Numbered from the stretch's first letter, positions 14,001 to 27,400 are shown. The stretch: DNA of 64,000 bases from Seriola aureovittata (GCF_021018895.1 NC_079373.1:13426501-13490500), one strand, 5' to 3'. Notes: generated from the sequence alone by a model not told the origin. A program made the numbers and translations.

Positions 14001-17000
14001 TGAAGGCTTTTACATTGATGATGCAGGGAGATACAATTTGCTGAAAGCATTTTAAACACTTCAATTAATATATATATATTCTGATTATTTATTTATTAAT
14101 TTATCCATTTATCATATGGTTCCTGGCTTATTAAAATTTCTTTGGTGGAAGAGCTTCTTCTGGAGGAATTTGGACTTTTATTTTGACAGGGATGGTGTAC
14201 AAAAACACCAGTCTCAAACGAGAGAAGAAGCCAGTCCTTTGCCAGTTAAACATGAATGCAGTATTTACAAAATCATTCAGTCTCTGTATAGAGTTGCTTA
14301 TGCTTTCGATGTAAAACATCCCCTCTATAAGACAGATAAGACAGCTGTCTTCGAGATTATACATCTGAAACAGTAAGTGTTTTTGAGATGCTTGTCTGTG
14401 TCTTTTAAGGTACAAGGGCGCTTCAGGAAGCTCTGCAGTGTGTTCCTTCACTATGGACCAGGTGGAAAAAGCGTTCAGCGGGCGATACCGAGAGGTCAAC
14501 AGAGAGACCCAGCAGTGGTACACATACAACCATCCTGTCCCAGAGCCTCGGCCCGGAGCGGTGAGTACCTGCCTGCTGCCCTCTGCTGGAGAACCTATAC
14601 ACACATACATGTCAGTACTGAGCAGCATGTCATGTCAGCTGCATCAGGGGTTTCATACATGCCTGTCTGCTCATCAGTCACGTCCTCAATCTTGACTGGC
14701 GATCAAGGCTTGAGCAGATAACTATCAAGCTGGCGTCAGTGGCCTCCTCTCCTACCTTCTGATTTCTACCAAACTACTGTTGCTTTCATTTCCTGGCAGG
14801 CTTATCACAGTTGAATCATAGAAAAATGTAAAATAAGAAAAATAAGTCATTCTCCAATGTAAGTGAAAATATGTAACAATGTGACTTGTTATGTTGCCTC
14901 CACAGTGTATCACAAATGCTGCCAGAGAGCAGGGCATCTCCTCCTCCCTGCACATGCCGGACAAGGTGCTGAATTTTGTCAAAGACCACTTCTTAATGGA
15001 CAGCGTGATCCGCAGCCAGCCTCTCCTGTTGAAACGTAACGTCCGCTACACCCAGATCGCTGTCCATCGAGTGCTGGTGGCACAAAAGGCCTATAATGTG
15101 CTCTTCATTGGCACAGGTAAAGGATTCCACACCAACATTCACAATCACACAAAAACACATTCATCTACCCGTTTGTATCAGCTTGTGTTATCCGTAAACA
15201 TTCATGAAGTCATATTGTGTCTTTTCTAGATGATGGAAGACTTCATAAAGCCATTAACGTCAACAACAAGATGCACATCATTGAGGAAATGGTCCTCTTC
15301 CGTGATTCCCAACCAGTGCAGCACATTGAGCTGGATACTGAAAAGGTATAGTGGAGTGCTGAGAGAGAAAACAAGCCCAGTTTGTTTTACAGAGCTTTCC
15401 CATGGTGTGAACTAATAACAAGCTCGGTAAAGGCATTTATGGGCAGTTTAGAGATTCCATGAGCCACGAAAAGTCACAGCCTAAAGCAGACCTCATGTTC
15501 ATGGAGCTAATTACATGCAACTTTCTCTCAGGGGATCTGGTAACAGTTGGGGTTTTAACAGTTGGAGTTTTACACTTCCTGAATCTTGGCATGTCTTTTC
15601 ATAGATCTGTACTTTAGGGCAAAAAAAAAGTGGTTTTAAAGAAAAGCTAGGTGTATTGTATTTAGATCACGGTCAGACAAGGAAAATGCTGGATGAAAAT
15701 AGTAACCCACTAACTATATTTGGGGCACTTCCTTCCCGTCCCCTGCTTTGTCATCTCTCCTCCACAGGGTCAGCTTTATATTTCCTCGTTCTCTGAACTG
15801 GTGGAGGTCCCAGTAGCTAACTGCACTAATTATCAGAGCTGCGGGGAGTGCATCCTCTCCAGGGATCCTTACTGTGCCTGGAATGGACGGCAGTGTGTGG
15901 ATGTCAGACAGGCTTCAATAAGGAAGTATGTATCCCTCTGCACAAGCGTCTACAAACATGTCTGTAGCTAAAGCTTTTAGAGAGACCTTTCTAATGATAT
16001 CTGAATACAAGGTGATAAGAAACTGCATTTGCCTACACTTTCTGAAGAAATGGATGTGTTTCAGAGCGTGGCAGCAGGATGTAGATGAGGCAGACACATC
16101 AGCTATTTGCAACAAGACAGTGCCAAGCCCACGTCTTGCTAAACCTCAGCCCACACGTAAGTGAACTCCTCTTCTCTAGTCAGTCAGAGATTTAGAGTGC
16201 AGCATTCTGCACTGGATTTTTCCATTTTCTGTACTTCAATTTGAGTCTTGATTACAACTGCGTTAATTGTGTCAAACCAATATTATTATGACTTCTGCAG
16301 CAGATAAGTCAGTGCAGCTTTTTTCATGTATCTGACTCAATCTGTTTCTCTCCTTTTATCGTTCCACAGGGATGTCTTCATGCCAGGTGATCATTATCCC
16401 AGCCAACACGTTCAAAGTACTGCCTTGCAAACTGCGGTCTAATCTGGCTGAAAGGAGGTGGGAGTTCAGTGAAAGCGCAGGTCACTTCCATTACCCCAGC
16501 CCAGAAGGGGGGCTGGTAGTGGTAGCTCAGGCTGACAGGCAAGAAACCTACGAGTGCTGGTCTGTGGAGGAAGGCTTCAGACAGCTGCTGGCAAACTACT
16601 GTGTGAGGGGCGAGGCCAAGCAGGAGAGCACCACACTGACAGGCCGTTCACGTACACCACAGATCTCCCAGGAGGAGTTTATCATCCTGCCAGGGAAGGC
16701 CCGCTCGCCGCAGATCAACACTAAGACCTACTGGAATGAGCTGATCGTGGTCTGCTCCCTCCTGGTGTTTTCCCTGGTGGTCTTCTCTCTGTTTGTGGTT
16801 TATAGGAACCGTGACCACATGAAGTCCATGCTCAAGGAGGGAGAGTGCCCCAACATGCAGCAGAAGAAGCCCAGAATAGTGGGGAAACCGGCTGAGAACT
16901 TGCCGCTCAACGGCAACACAGTCACAGCATCGGTGTCAGATCACAAAGGCTACCAGACCCTTAACGACAACTACATCTGCAGCACTCCACCGCACGAGTG

Positions 17001-17142
17001 CTCGTCGCCCGACAACAGCAAGAGCTTCTCAGAGTCGGAGAAGAGGCCTCTGAACTTGAAAGAGAGCCGCGTAGAGATTTCTCCTACATGCCCACGGCCA
17101 CGAGTCAGACTGGGCTCTGAGATTAAAGACTCTATAGTGTGA
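8034..17142 (+). CDS. sema4e: Class 4 semaphorin (sema4b/sema4e type), 5'-incomplete, 13 exons
   Basis: Coding exons: 8034-8194, 8404-8466, 9221-9319, 9771-9882, 10097-10213, 10498-10655, 13535-13716, 14410-14560, 14906-15116, 15230-15345, 15768-15925, 16065-16156, 16370-17142. All have GT/AG borders and matching phases, giving 796 uninterrupted codons plus a split first codon. The product is a membrane semaphorin, a guidance/contact ligand for plexin receptors. Visible hallmarks are the sema-domain phrases [44 protein letters not shown] (here [14 protein letters not shown]), [20 protein letters not shown] and DGRLHKA, several N-glycosylation sites (NYT, NLS, NNT, NTT), then PSI, Ig-like, membrane span and tail. 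The tail ([25 protein letters not shown]) is very close to my recollection of human SEMA4B. Linkage to rasef/ell2 rather than 15q26-type neighbours favours the fish paralogue sema4e, so the symbol is tentative while the class-4 call is firm. The signal-peptide exon is missing. Confidence 0.9.
10656..13534. other. Largest visible semaphorin intron (2.9 kb)
   Basis: This lies between the exon ending ARVCK and the exon beginning GDMGGE. It holds a 16-base G run (10765-10780), a 46-bp near-perfect palindrome (11320-11365) and a repeat-poor block at about 12120-12660 that could be conserved non-coding sequence. No exon-like open frame with both splice signals was seen on either strand. Confidence 0.6.
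11320..11365. repeat. Near-perfect 46-bp palindrome
   Basis: The arms at 11320-11341 (starting 'aaaagttacagc') and 11344-11365 are exact reverse complements over 22 bases, separated by only two bases (cc). The transcript would fold into a very tight hairpin. It is shorter than a typical pri-miRNA hairpin and carries no miRNA I recognise. Confidence 0.9.
15768..15925 (+). CDS. sema4e: Semaphorin exon: end of sema domain and PSI module
   Basis: The exon encodes 52 codons plus two bases. It closes the sema propeller ([19 protein letters not shown]) and enters the cysteine-rich PSI module, with cysteines in the pattern C-x5-C-x2-C-x8-C and the signature RDPYCAWNG. The donor is GTATGT at 15926. 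The following exon (16065-16156) completes the PSI module (ICNKT). Confidence 0.9.
16370..17142 (+). CDS. sema4e: Semaphorin last exon: Ig-like, membrane span, cytoplasmic tail
   Basis: The exon starts with two bases that complete an Arg codon, then ATG at 16372, which is internal and not a start. Ig-like part: VLPCKL ... [10 protein letters not shown] ... LLANYC. A 22-residue hydrophobic membrane span is encoded at about 16738-16803 ([20 protein letters not shown]), followed by the basic stop-transfer YRNRDHMK. The cytoplasmic tail is about 110 residues, with a KGYQTLND phrase and the C terminus DSIV. That fits a class I PDZ ligand (S-x-V), as known for several class-4 semaphorins. Stop TGA is at 17140-17142. 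Confidence 0.92.
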
Positions 17143-19995
17143 GACTGGCTTCATGTTACGTGGAGTGACTAATTTTAAACTGACAGGAAAGAGTGCACTT
17201 GCTGAGAAAGACAAAACCCTATAAGAGGGGAAACTGAGGAACATCAGACTCTTCATGGAGAGACATTTCATTACACAGATTTTGCACTTTCTTTTTTTTT
17301 TTTGTTCTGTTCCTGTGGCCCATATACATTTCATTTTATTTTCCTATCACCCCTCCACTCCCCTCCTTCCCTCCCCTTATTCAAGTGTATTCAAAAGCAC
17401 ACTGAAGAAGTTCCAGTTTGCCTTCAGACTTGATGCTTTCACATATGGCTCACAGGAATGTAACAAGCGTAGAGGTGGCATCGCAACCATGATTCAGCGT
17501 CTGAATTTCACAGCATTGCCGCTCAGTCCGTCCATATAATCTACAGGTGATGCTTTGAAAGGCAGAGTGATATTCAGATATGTTCCCACTAACAGCTGAC
17601 ACAGCGTTTGCTGGTTTATTTTCATTGTCATCTGGTAAGAGCCTACCCTTCGCTGAGGCTATGCACTATGTACTGTACTGTAGCAAGGTAAACACTCGCA
17701 CCAGAATATACACTAACAAGTCAGTGGCAGGCAAGAGAAATGGGAAAAAAAAAAAAAAAAGCTCCCCTGTCACAGTTTCTAAGATAACCTGTGTGCATTG
17801 ACACAAGTATACTCATTGTTTAGGCTGAAAAAAATAACACAGCAACAGAGAAAGAATTCAGAGAAGAAGAGTCTGCTACGACATTGAGAAGGTTTGATCA
17901 AAAAGAGACCATTAATTGTGAACGTGAAAGAAGACACAAACAAGGAATCACCTCAGTGGAAATGTTGCAGAAACCCTTACCACCTCAACCATCACACACC
18001 AAAAAAAAAAAAAGAAAGATTATATGGTCATAACTGACTCAAATGTGCTTTTTAAGTATTGGTATTATTAGTGGATACAAATATTTCTTTCACCAAATGT
18101 GATAAAGGGAAAAAGCTCATTCCAGGTATTATCATGCTGTTCTTCGTGAGATAGGCAGTCTATGCAAAGCAAATAATGTGAAGTGGGGTAAACACCAAGA
18201 AAACCTCACCTCGAGACTGAGTAAGCACAAAGGTGTTGGCACTGTTAATGACTTTAGGATCAGTGGCACTGCAAACACACCCCCACACGCACACGCGCAC
18301 ACACACACACACATACACACTCACTCTCATTACACTAACTTAAGTATGCAAGAGATTTTAGCCATTTTGGTGTACTTGTCGGAGGAAAGTAATGAAACTC
18401 TGAAAGGCTGGCATCACAAAAACAAATAAGAGACAAGGGTACAGTACAGTAATGTAAATCTCTGGCTGTTGATTTATTTCAACATGATAAATGATTATAA
18501 ATATTTATTATGACTATGTGGCAAAATGTTTCTTTTAACAGAGAGACGTGTAGTCATCATAGTCATTTTTCAATGTTTTAAATATCTATCACTATTCTCA
18601 AAGGGAAATAATAATAAATATTTAAATACTACACCTATTCATAATCTGAGTTAAATAACACATCTGTATAGCCTCAACTTTAATATACATATTAATTGAT
18701 GAGCGTTAATGAATGGAAGAAAATGCCCTCTGCTTGCTTAAATGGTTTTAAAGGCAACCATAAAAGCAATAACTTTCACTCTCATCTAATAATAAACATA
18801 ACAATTGTGTGTTTTAATTATCTTGATTATCCATCTCCATATTCAGAGATACAGAATTATAAACCATATAATCCACCAAATTTATGAGTCAGATGTTAAA
18901 GTAACTTGAAAGCATTTTTCATAATTGTCATACAATATTATGTCTTACTTGAGTTTGGCTCTAGAATTGTAATGTGGCCAGCAAAATAAAAACTTCACAA
19001 AAATGCAGGAAGGCATACTGCTCGACTAGGAATGCATAGGATTTGCACATGATGTTGAAAAGCCTTAGTACAATGCAGGTTACGGTTTTGTTAAACAAAT
19101 CTGCCTTGGGGAAAACGGATAATGCCTTCTGAAACAATAATCAAGAGATGTGCCTCTTGGGATAATAATCTAACCAGGTAGTAGTGCTGTAGAGTCAAAT
19201 GCTACACTGTAGGTGTGACAGGACGGGCCATTGCTCAGAAACAGGAGTGAAAATAGTGAATACATGTAATTTAATACTGTCACCATTGTACAGTATGTTC
19301 TCATGAGGTGTTTATTCTATTTTTTGTTACGGTGGCTTCAACCACAGTCAGGGACTAAATTTTATTCTTAAATTGTAGCACATAAATAACCACTGGCTGA
19401 TTTTGAAATATTAAATGATAAATAAGCATTAGTATTATGTTAAATTTCTTGTGAATGGCGCACACAGCAAATATGAATTTCAAAGACTGGTCGTCTATAA
19501 TCAATCATGCAGTATGAAAGATTCATGCTTTGACTGTTATTGAAAACATAAACAAAGGGCAGCTTTTGGTGAAGTGGCTGTCATCAGAACAATATCAAAT
19601 TTGCTAAGTGCAGAACAAATATAAAGTGGCAGTGATTTAGTAAAATATGTGCAGGTACTGAACATGCTTTTTGAAAACAAGCCTAATAATGCCACAGTGA
19701 AAGTATCGTCGTCTGCTCTCTCTTAATGAACCACTATAGTCAGGCCTTCTGTTTGTTGCAGTACAAGTTGCTCCGACTCTTGTCAACATGTATTGTAAAA
19801 ATTCTAAGTAAAAAAAAAAGAAAAAGTTTTTATGTAAAAATGTTTTGTAAATTCAGCTGCCAATGTAAAAATATTGTGAATTGTATTTTTTTTTGTACAA
19901 TACATCACTACTGTTTGTTTTTTGTTTTTCTTTTTTGTACTGTATATAAAAAGCACTTTATTTTAATTTTTCAAATAAAGATCAAATGGATAATT
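17143..19995 (+). other. Probable long 3' UTR of the semaphorin gene
   Basis: There is no open frame of substance between the stop codon and the AATAAA at 19974-19979, and no promoter or splice structure to separate them, so I infer a 2.8-kb 3' UTR. It contains poly(A) tracts (about 17744-17760 and 18002-18013), a (CA)n tract (about 18296-18320) and AT-rich ATTTA-containing stretches after 18450. Shorter alternative ends are possible. Confidence 0.6.
19974..19979 (+). promoter_or_regulatory. Polyadenylation signal AATAAA (semaphorin)
   Basis: A canonical hexamer is followed within about 30 bases by T/TG-rich sequence (ttttttatttgaatgg). It is the best candidate for the transcript end, and rasef begins about 0.6 kb further on. 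Confidence 0.6.
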
Positions 19996-20567
19996 TTTTA
20001 TTTGAATGGCTCATGATTTTATTAACTAAAACATTTCCTCTCAGCATGCTGTAGAGGAAGTTTTGGCTTATTTATGCAAGTGAATATTGGCCACAATGTT
20101 AAGATTTTTAGGTTTTTAATAATATTTTAAGATTCAGTTTTAACCTCTTAAGGGTGGGGTGAGAAACATACTGCAAACCCCGAAGAACAAAGAGGAGTGT
20201 CTGATAAAATCTCTCACATACACTACACACCTGAAAGGCAAATAGAGGCAAGCACCTGCGTATTTGCTCCGTTTCTATTGTATTGCAGCTCCACTGCACA
20301 CATGTATGACAGCTACCTGAGGAAGAAGCCAAGTAATTGGAAACTTAGCTCACTGCAGCAGCAGCAGTAGCGGGTCGACAGGTACCTGGAAGTGGCGCAT
20401 CGGGTCCATTGATTCAGATGATACCCGCCTACATGGAGATCTAGACCAATGAGTGGCTCTTCGGAGACCTTAATTGAGAGTAGTTACCGAGGCCAGTAAC
20501 AAAGAGAAGCGGTGTTAAATTTTAACTTCACATTTTACAATCTTTGTATGTGTTTCATTTCTTGGCC
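19996..20567. other. Intergenic stretch and rasef 5' flank
   Basis: This is the roughly 570-bp gap between the semaphorin 3' end and the rasef start. It must hold the rasef promoter or 5' UTR, or a 5' UTR intron acceptor. I see no clear TATA box. A short CAG run (20354-20366) is present, and the sequence becomes GC-richer towards 20390-20460. Confidence 0.5.
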
Positions 20568-20878
20568 ATGGACCGACCCAGTCTTCGGAGACTGTTTTCT
20601 GCTTGTGATGTGAACAAGTCCGGGAAGATCGAGTACGAGGACTTCACGGTTGTTTGCCGGGAGCTGAACGTCCCCGAAACCGAGATCAAAACTCTGTTCG
20701 ACAAGTTCGACGCGGACGAAGACGGATACATTGACTACAGCAAGTTTTCGTCCAGGTTTCATGAAGTTTCAGAGACTCTGGACCTGGCGTCTTTTGGCGC
20801 TGGGTCGCCCCAAAACCAAGGGTGTTCGTGGGAAGAGTTCGTAGGCAGAATAGACTCGGAGTCTCTCCTGTCTGAAAG
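20568..20878 (+). CDS. rasef: rasef exon 1: paired EF-hands with altered position-12 residues
   Basis: Loop 1 reads [12 protein letters not shown] and loop 2 reads [12 protein letters not shown]. Positions 1, 3, 5 and 9 are normal calcium ligands, but position 12, normally the bidentate Glu, is Asp in loop 1 and Lys in loop 2. The rest of the exon is a linker rich in Ser/Glu ending ESLLSE plus a split codon. No other base in the loops disturbs the frame. Confidence 0.92.
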
Positions 20879-21444
20879 GTAAAAATCACATCCGGCTTTC
20901 CTCTCCGTACTTTTTTTTTTTTTTTTAATTACACGTAGGCATACATGTCAGCCTATTACTGTCATTAATAAATAATGACAAAAACATATTTTAACTCAAG
21001 ACCCTCTTACAAGCGTTTTTCTGAACATTCAGTCGGATCCTACGGTCTAATTTCTCTCAGCTGGTGGAATTAATTAGCTTGTTGTCACGTAATCAACAGG
21101 TGGTCATATGTGTGCCATCTCCATGACAACTGAGCAGAGCCGGCCCAAGCCTTTATGGGGCCCTTAGAATTTAATTTGGCCAAGGGCATAGGTTTGGTCT
21201 CAACATTGGTAGGGACGCAACAACCCTGCCACCCCTCCAAAAAAAAGAGATTGACTTTTTAATGCCGTCAACCAAACGGTTTATTAGCAATATAAGATCT
21301 GAAATTGCATTCAGAAAATACCAATACCCATTCACAAATGTAATATGTGTACATGTGTTTTTGTATTTGTATATATGAAATATATGAAAGGTTTACATAC
21401 GAAGTAAAATCATATATGTATATGCAGTAAAGCCTACATATGTA

Positions 21445-21490
<46 letters not shown>

Positions 21491-24400
21491 AAACCTGTAA
21501 GTAATTGGAACAATATCATATATTGACATATATGTCTAGCTAATATAAACATGTATTTTAGTATGTCTGTTTATGTTATAGGTTTATGTTATAGACATAT
21601 GCTAGATAAATATATATCTATCCCAAAGCCAGTCAGTATATGTTCATTATATATGTAAATATAAAAGATAGACATGTATGGTTAAATTTAATAAGAAATT
21701 ATTAAGAAAATCATATACAAACATATAGAATTTTAATAAGCATGTTATTTTAATGAAGTTGCATTTTACTCAGAGTAATTCATGTTATGAACTTATATCT
21801 TCATATATCCAGATGATGTATGTCATAATAATATATCCTCTTGTAGATGACACATATGGGAACATCACTCTTTATATAGGGACAAGTATGTCATAAACAT
21901 CATAAATCATAGTATAGAACAGCATAAAACTGTCATAGTTGAGTAAGACATTAAAAGGTCATAGTATAGTAAGGGGAAAAAAAATCATAGTTAAGGCATT
22001 AAAAGGTCATAGTATAGTAAGGCATAAAGATTTCATAGTATAGTAAGGCATAAAAATAAAAAAAAAAGATTATAATCAGCTTTATTTATATAGCACCTTT
22101 CAAAACACAGTTACAAAGTGCTTTACAAGACAAGATAAAATTGAGGATGAACACTGAAAAATCAATCATAAAAACAATTTTAAGAGTTTTACAACATTGG
22201 GGGCAGAGAAAAGTGACGATGAGGTTCAGGAAAAATGAGATAAAACAGTCTAAAATAATGAATTGATGAGAAAAAGGATCATGACTTTATATAATGATAC
22301 ATATAAAACATTAGTAGATTAGGCCCCAGGCCCCGAAAAAGCACACCCATAAAAATATGTCTTTAAACGGGATGTAAAAGAGGGTAAGGTAAAACGTCAT
22401 AGTACAATAAGGTATAAAAACTAATAGTATAGTATGGCATTAAAAATACATTGTATGGTAAGACATGAAAAGTAATAGTACAGTCAGACATTAAAAGGTC
22501 ATAGTAAGACATGAAAATGTCATGGTATAGATTGATATATACTTTACTCATCCCCTAGAGAAAATTCATGTGTCCAGTAGGTCACTGGAAATAATAAATA
22601 AATAGTGATAATTAAATTAGTCCACATCCTTTTGCTGAGTTGTTGTATAGAATGATGGCAGTAGGAACAAAGGATCTCCTGAACCTCCATGTTCTGCAAC
22701 GCAGCGAGATGAGATGTTTGCTGCACCTGTAGCTGCTTCTCTGTCCTGCCAGAATGTTGTGGAGAGGATGGTTGGTGTTGTCTAAGACGGCACCATCTTA
22801 CATTGCATGCGTCTCTCCACAACAGTCCTCGACTCCTGCTAAGCACAAACCCAACCTTTTTGACCAGCTTTTCCAGTCTCCTTGTGTTAATGTCTGACAA
22901 GCTGCTGCACCAGCAGACTGCAGCATGAAAAAATACACTGGCCACCACTGACTGATAAAACATGTGCAGCATTTCACTGCAGACGTCAAAGGACCTGAGC
23001 CTCCTGAGGAAAAAGAGCCGGCTCTGCCTCTTTCGGGAGATGGCATCTGTGTTCAGGTACCAGTCCAGTTTACTGTCCAGGTGCACACCTAGGTATTTAT
23101 AAGTGTGCACCACCTCAATGTCCTTCACTTGAATGTTGACTGGCCTTCAGGTGGGCCTAGACCTCCGAAAGTCCATGACCGTCTCCTTGGTCTTGGAGGT
23201 TTTCAGAAGGAGGCAGTTCTTGTCGCTCCATTCACTGAAGTCTATCGTCAGATCCCTGTACTCCTCCCGTTTCTGATACGCGCCACAATAGCTGTGTCAT
23301 CCGAGTATTTCTGGATGTGTCAGGACTCACTTGTATTTAAAGGCCATGTTATACAGGGTGAACAGGAGCAGAGCCAGAACAGTCCCCTGTGGAGCCTCAG
23401 TGCTGCTCATCACTGTCCCTGATACACAGTTAACGAGCCTGACGTACTGCGGTGACTTAGTTCGCTTAGGCCTTGCAACTGAGCAATCCTCACTGCACAA
23501 AGAAGACTGTGGGATGCGAATAAAAGCCCAGTAAAAAGGCTTGTAAGTGGACTTTTTTTTTTTTTTTTTCATCTACATGACCTTTTAACTGACATATGTT
23601 GTTTTCATATTGTTAATTACATGTGGTGAAAACCTGAGTATTTCAAACATAGTGAGTGAGCATAAAGATGGACAATAGGTGAGTATTTGATACCAGAAAA
23701 ATAGATTTTGGGTGGAGTATGACTCTGAGAAAACAGCACTGACCTGTTCATTTCTGTTGGTAACTATTTGTTCTCCTCCTGCTGTAGTCTCAGGGAGCAG
23801 CTAGCTGATCTTTACCAGGCCATTCATTCCTCTGCAAACATGACTCTGCTGCAGCAGTATGAGGAAATTATCCACTCTCTGATCAGTCAGAGCCTGGACA
23901 CCAGACTGGAGTGTGAACAGCTGGAGACCAGTTTAAAGAGGTGAGAACAAATGTCACAGTTTTCCTTTTGTGGAGCCTATTACACTTCGGAAACATTTGA
24001 CCTGTGAACTAGAAAGAAATAACGGTGATGAAAGAATGTGGCATTATTTAAACAATAAGTAAAATCACATAGGTGTAAATGATGATGATGGTTTGCAAAA
24101 TTTAAGTGAACAGCCATGATCACCCTTACAGAAGCGAAACTGTAGATTTGTTTTGACTACACAGTTGTGGTGACCGGCTGCCCTCTTGTGGCTGTAAACC
24201 TTGGGGATGAAAAATAAGTAAAAGTCCACCTACTGCAGAGAAAAGGTGTCCTCAGCTGTAATGATCTGGGTGTTAGCCTAATTTTGGCACTATGAGCAAC
24301 GCTATGTGTTGTACCATTCAGGCAGCAGTTAGCGGGCTAGCTAGTCACTATGCTGACACAGACATAGACAGAAATTAATGCTGTTGGTAGGCCAGTATAA

Positions 24401-27400
24401 ATGGTATGCATAAGAGGAAGTCCACTACCACATTGTTTGTCCCTGGTATCAAATTATCATATTATCATTATTATCAAATAATGTCCTAAATGATTAGTCA
24501 AAAAAGTCTTGTATTACTCACTTGTTTAGTATAAAAAGATTATTACGTTTATTGTATCACAGTGTCTTCATATTGTAGATGCAATATTTTTAAGAATATT
24601 GTCATGAGGTCACCCTGGTGTTGTGAGCAGTAGACAGCAGATAATATTGTCAATTTAAGATGTTTCACAATAGTTGCTGATACTGTAAATACTGTACTTT
24701 GTATTGTAAAAGCTTTTGATAATTTCCTTTAAATCTGTGAAGTGATCCCTCATGTTTTACCTTGAATTAACTGTTGAATTGTCTAAGCTGTTTTTGTTTA
24801 GTTTCTAAGCTCTTTCTGTGGTTCACTAAGTACAAGGCATGAGAAAGGGGACATTCCTTATTCAAGGAAGTAGGAAGACTTAAATGTGCTGCCCTGCCTG
24901 TTCTTTTACTCACTTTACAACCTGAATATTCCCATCTATTCTACCTTTGTTTCCACTATCAGCTGAAATTAACAGACCTTTACATTTTTAACATAAAACT
25001 TAAACTAAAATAAAACTTGTGAGATCTTTTATTGCGAAATTCCACTCAAAAAGTTTATCGTGCCTGTGGAATCTGCTTTTCAAAGTCTGTCTGTCCCTCC
25101 CTCCCTCAACACTGGTTGGTTCTTGTGTTGTCTGACGAGAGCAGAGCAGTCACAACTGCAGCACGTTTTCAGTCAAATCAGTCAGGTACAATTGACATCC
25201 AGATAGTGGGTGAATGGATTCTTGTTTTAATACCTACTATATTAATCTCTAGGACTGCTGTTGGAGAATCTGCTTTGAGTCAGCAGCATCAACTTGAATG
25301 TATATTTCTGTTCACACAGAGCTGAGGAGATGAACAACAGTCAGCTGGCAGAACTGGAGGACGATATACAGCAACAACTTGTCAGAGCAGAGGAGAGGGT
25401 GAGAGATGAGGTGAGTGGGATACCTGCAGCATTTATTGTGGACTATTGCTCCTGTGATTCACTCTAATGTTTATAAAAAAAGAAAGTCCAAGTAAAATGT
25501 ATCATACCAGATGAATTGGCTGTTATACGCAGCTGCATTTAATCAATAAACAGTGGACAGAGAAATGGACTAAAAGAAAGTATTTTTATTCCATGGTGAA
25601 GTGAGCTTTTCTACACATTTCTTGTTGGTTCTTGTGAGCTACCTGCATATTTGTGGTGCAGCGCACAAACAGCAGGTTACATGTCTCCTCACAAAGAGCC
25701 TCTGTAAAGACAGATGAAAGCCGCTCTTCAAGGCCTGAGCCGGCCTCTTAACTGCTTTGGTTTCATGTTTGTAGGAGCGTAAGAGAATGGATGGAATCAT
25801 GGCCTCCATGCAAAGGAAGCATGAGAATGAGGTTGCAGACCTGCATGCAACTGTGGACAGACTGCTAAAGGTAGCGTTCGCCACACAAATGTGCAATTGC
25901 TTTGTATTTCTGTAGTAAACAGATTATACGAACATGGTTTAATGTTTTCTTACAACATGAGAAAGAGAGAAGAAAGGCACTGCACCTGAAAGACGACATG
26001 AAAGCTCCTGTATGTGCAGCCCTGCCTTCATTCCTGAGAGAACCCCCGCTGCACAGAGGAGGAAGTGTTTTCTAAATTTTTAATTATTAATACCCATGAA
26101 ACAGCACATTTAAAGACCTATTAAGACCTAATATCTTTCATCCACAAACAGTATATCTGCAATGTGTCAAGATCCACCTCAGAATCAAATACATTTCCAA
26201 TGTGTCTCCAGTGACCCCTCTTGACCAAATTCTGCGTCTGCACTCTGCATTTTAGGGATCCTTATCAAAACGATGGTTTGTGTTCATGTGTGAAAAAATA
26301 AAATAAGATAAGACTGTTAGCTATAATATTGTTATGAGATTTTTTTCAAACTCTTAAATATTGGCCCCAAACGTCCAGTATGTGTTGGGGTATAATTGAT
26401 ATTTTTGCTTGCCAATACATGGAACTGCAGGTCTGGAAATTCGTCCACTGTGGCTCCGGTGTCCTTATCAGCATCTCAAACTGTTTAACACTTGTAATGT
26501 AAATGTCTCTTCTCAAGAGCCAAGAGGACTCTGAATTTAATCATTCAAAGGAGGAGGTGGTCAGACTGAACAGAAAAATCAGTGATCTTTCACAGGTAAG
26601 TCATGTTGGAAGTGATGGGATTAGATGAATAAATTACATGTATGCTGTATAGAACATCCAAGATATTCATTCAATCTCCTCACAGGAAAACGAGCAGCTG
26701 CGGGCCTCTCTGTTACAAGCCCAGACGAACATCGCCATGTTGCACTCGGAGCTGGACAAGCTGAAGAACATGTATGCAGATCAGAAAGCTCAACATGAAA
26801 GGTGACGCACTGTGCTAACATCAAGCTCAGCTCATGTCTGATGTACACAATATATGACCCGGCATCCAATACTGTGCGTGTATGTTTTTACAGAGAAACT
26901 GATGATTTGAAGATGATGGTTATGGAATACCAGTCGTACTCCAGTCAGATTCAGATCCTCCAGTAAGTCTGTCTTTGACATGATAAAGCTGTCTAGTTTG
27001 GATATTTAGTAAATCTTTTTTTTTTTTTTGGTGTCTTAATCAAGAATGCAGAGATGATGAAGTTTCAAGCAATGCTAAGGACCTAGACTTGGTTTTCAAA
27101 CTGTCAACTTTTTTTCAGAAACTATTAAAAGTTAATAATTGCAACACTTTTGGATTGAAGGTTTGGTCCATCAAAAACACATTTTCTCACTGACCTCTAG
27201 TGGCATCTAACCAGGCACAGAGTTTGAGTTTTAATTGCTCAAGTTTTAAAGAGATGTCTCTGAAATTTCTGCTCCTACCAAAATACCATGGAGGTGGGCT
27301 GAAATTTGCTTATGGGGTTCATTAAAAGTGGAAAATTGCCCTGAAAGTTGCATTTAAAAGCCACATCAGGAATATGTCTCTTGAGAGAGAATGTCCACAG

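Noticed and set aside
14131..14628. 165-codon minus-strand open frame
   Set aside because: It is antisense to the semaphorin exon 14410-14560, which has firm homology on the + strand.
20544..20567. Eight-codon N-terminal extension of RASEF starting at TTG
   Set aside because: TTG is not a plausible start here; ATG at 20568 has an ideal Kozak context and fits RASEF relatives.
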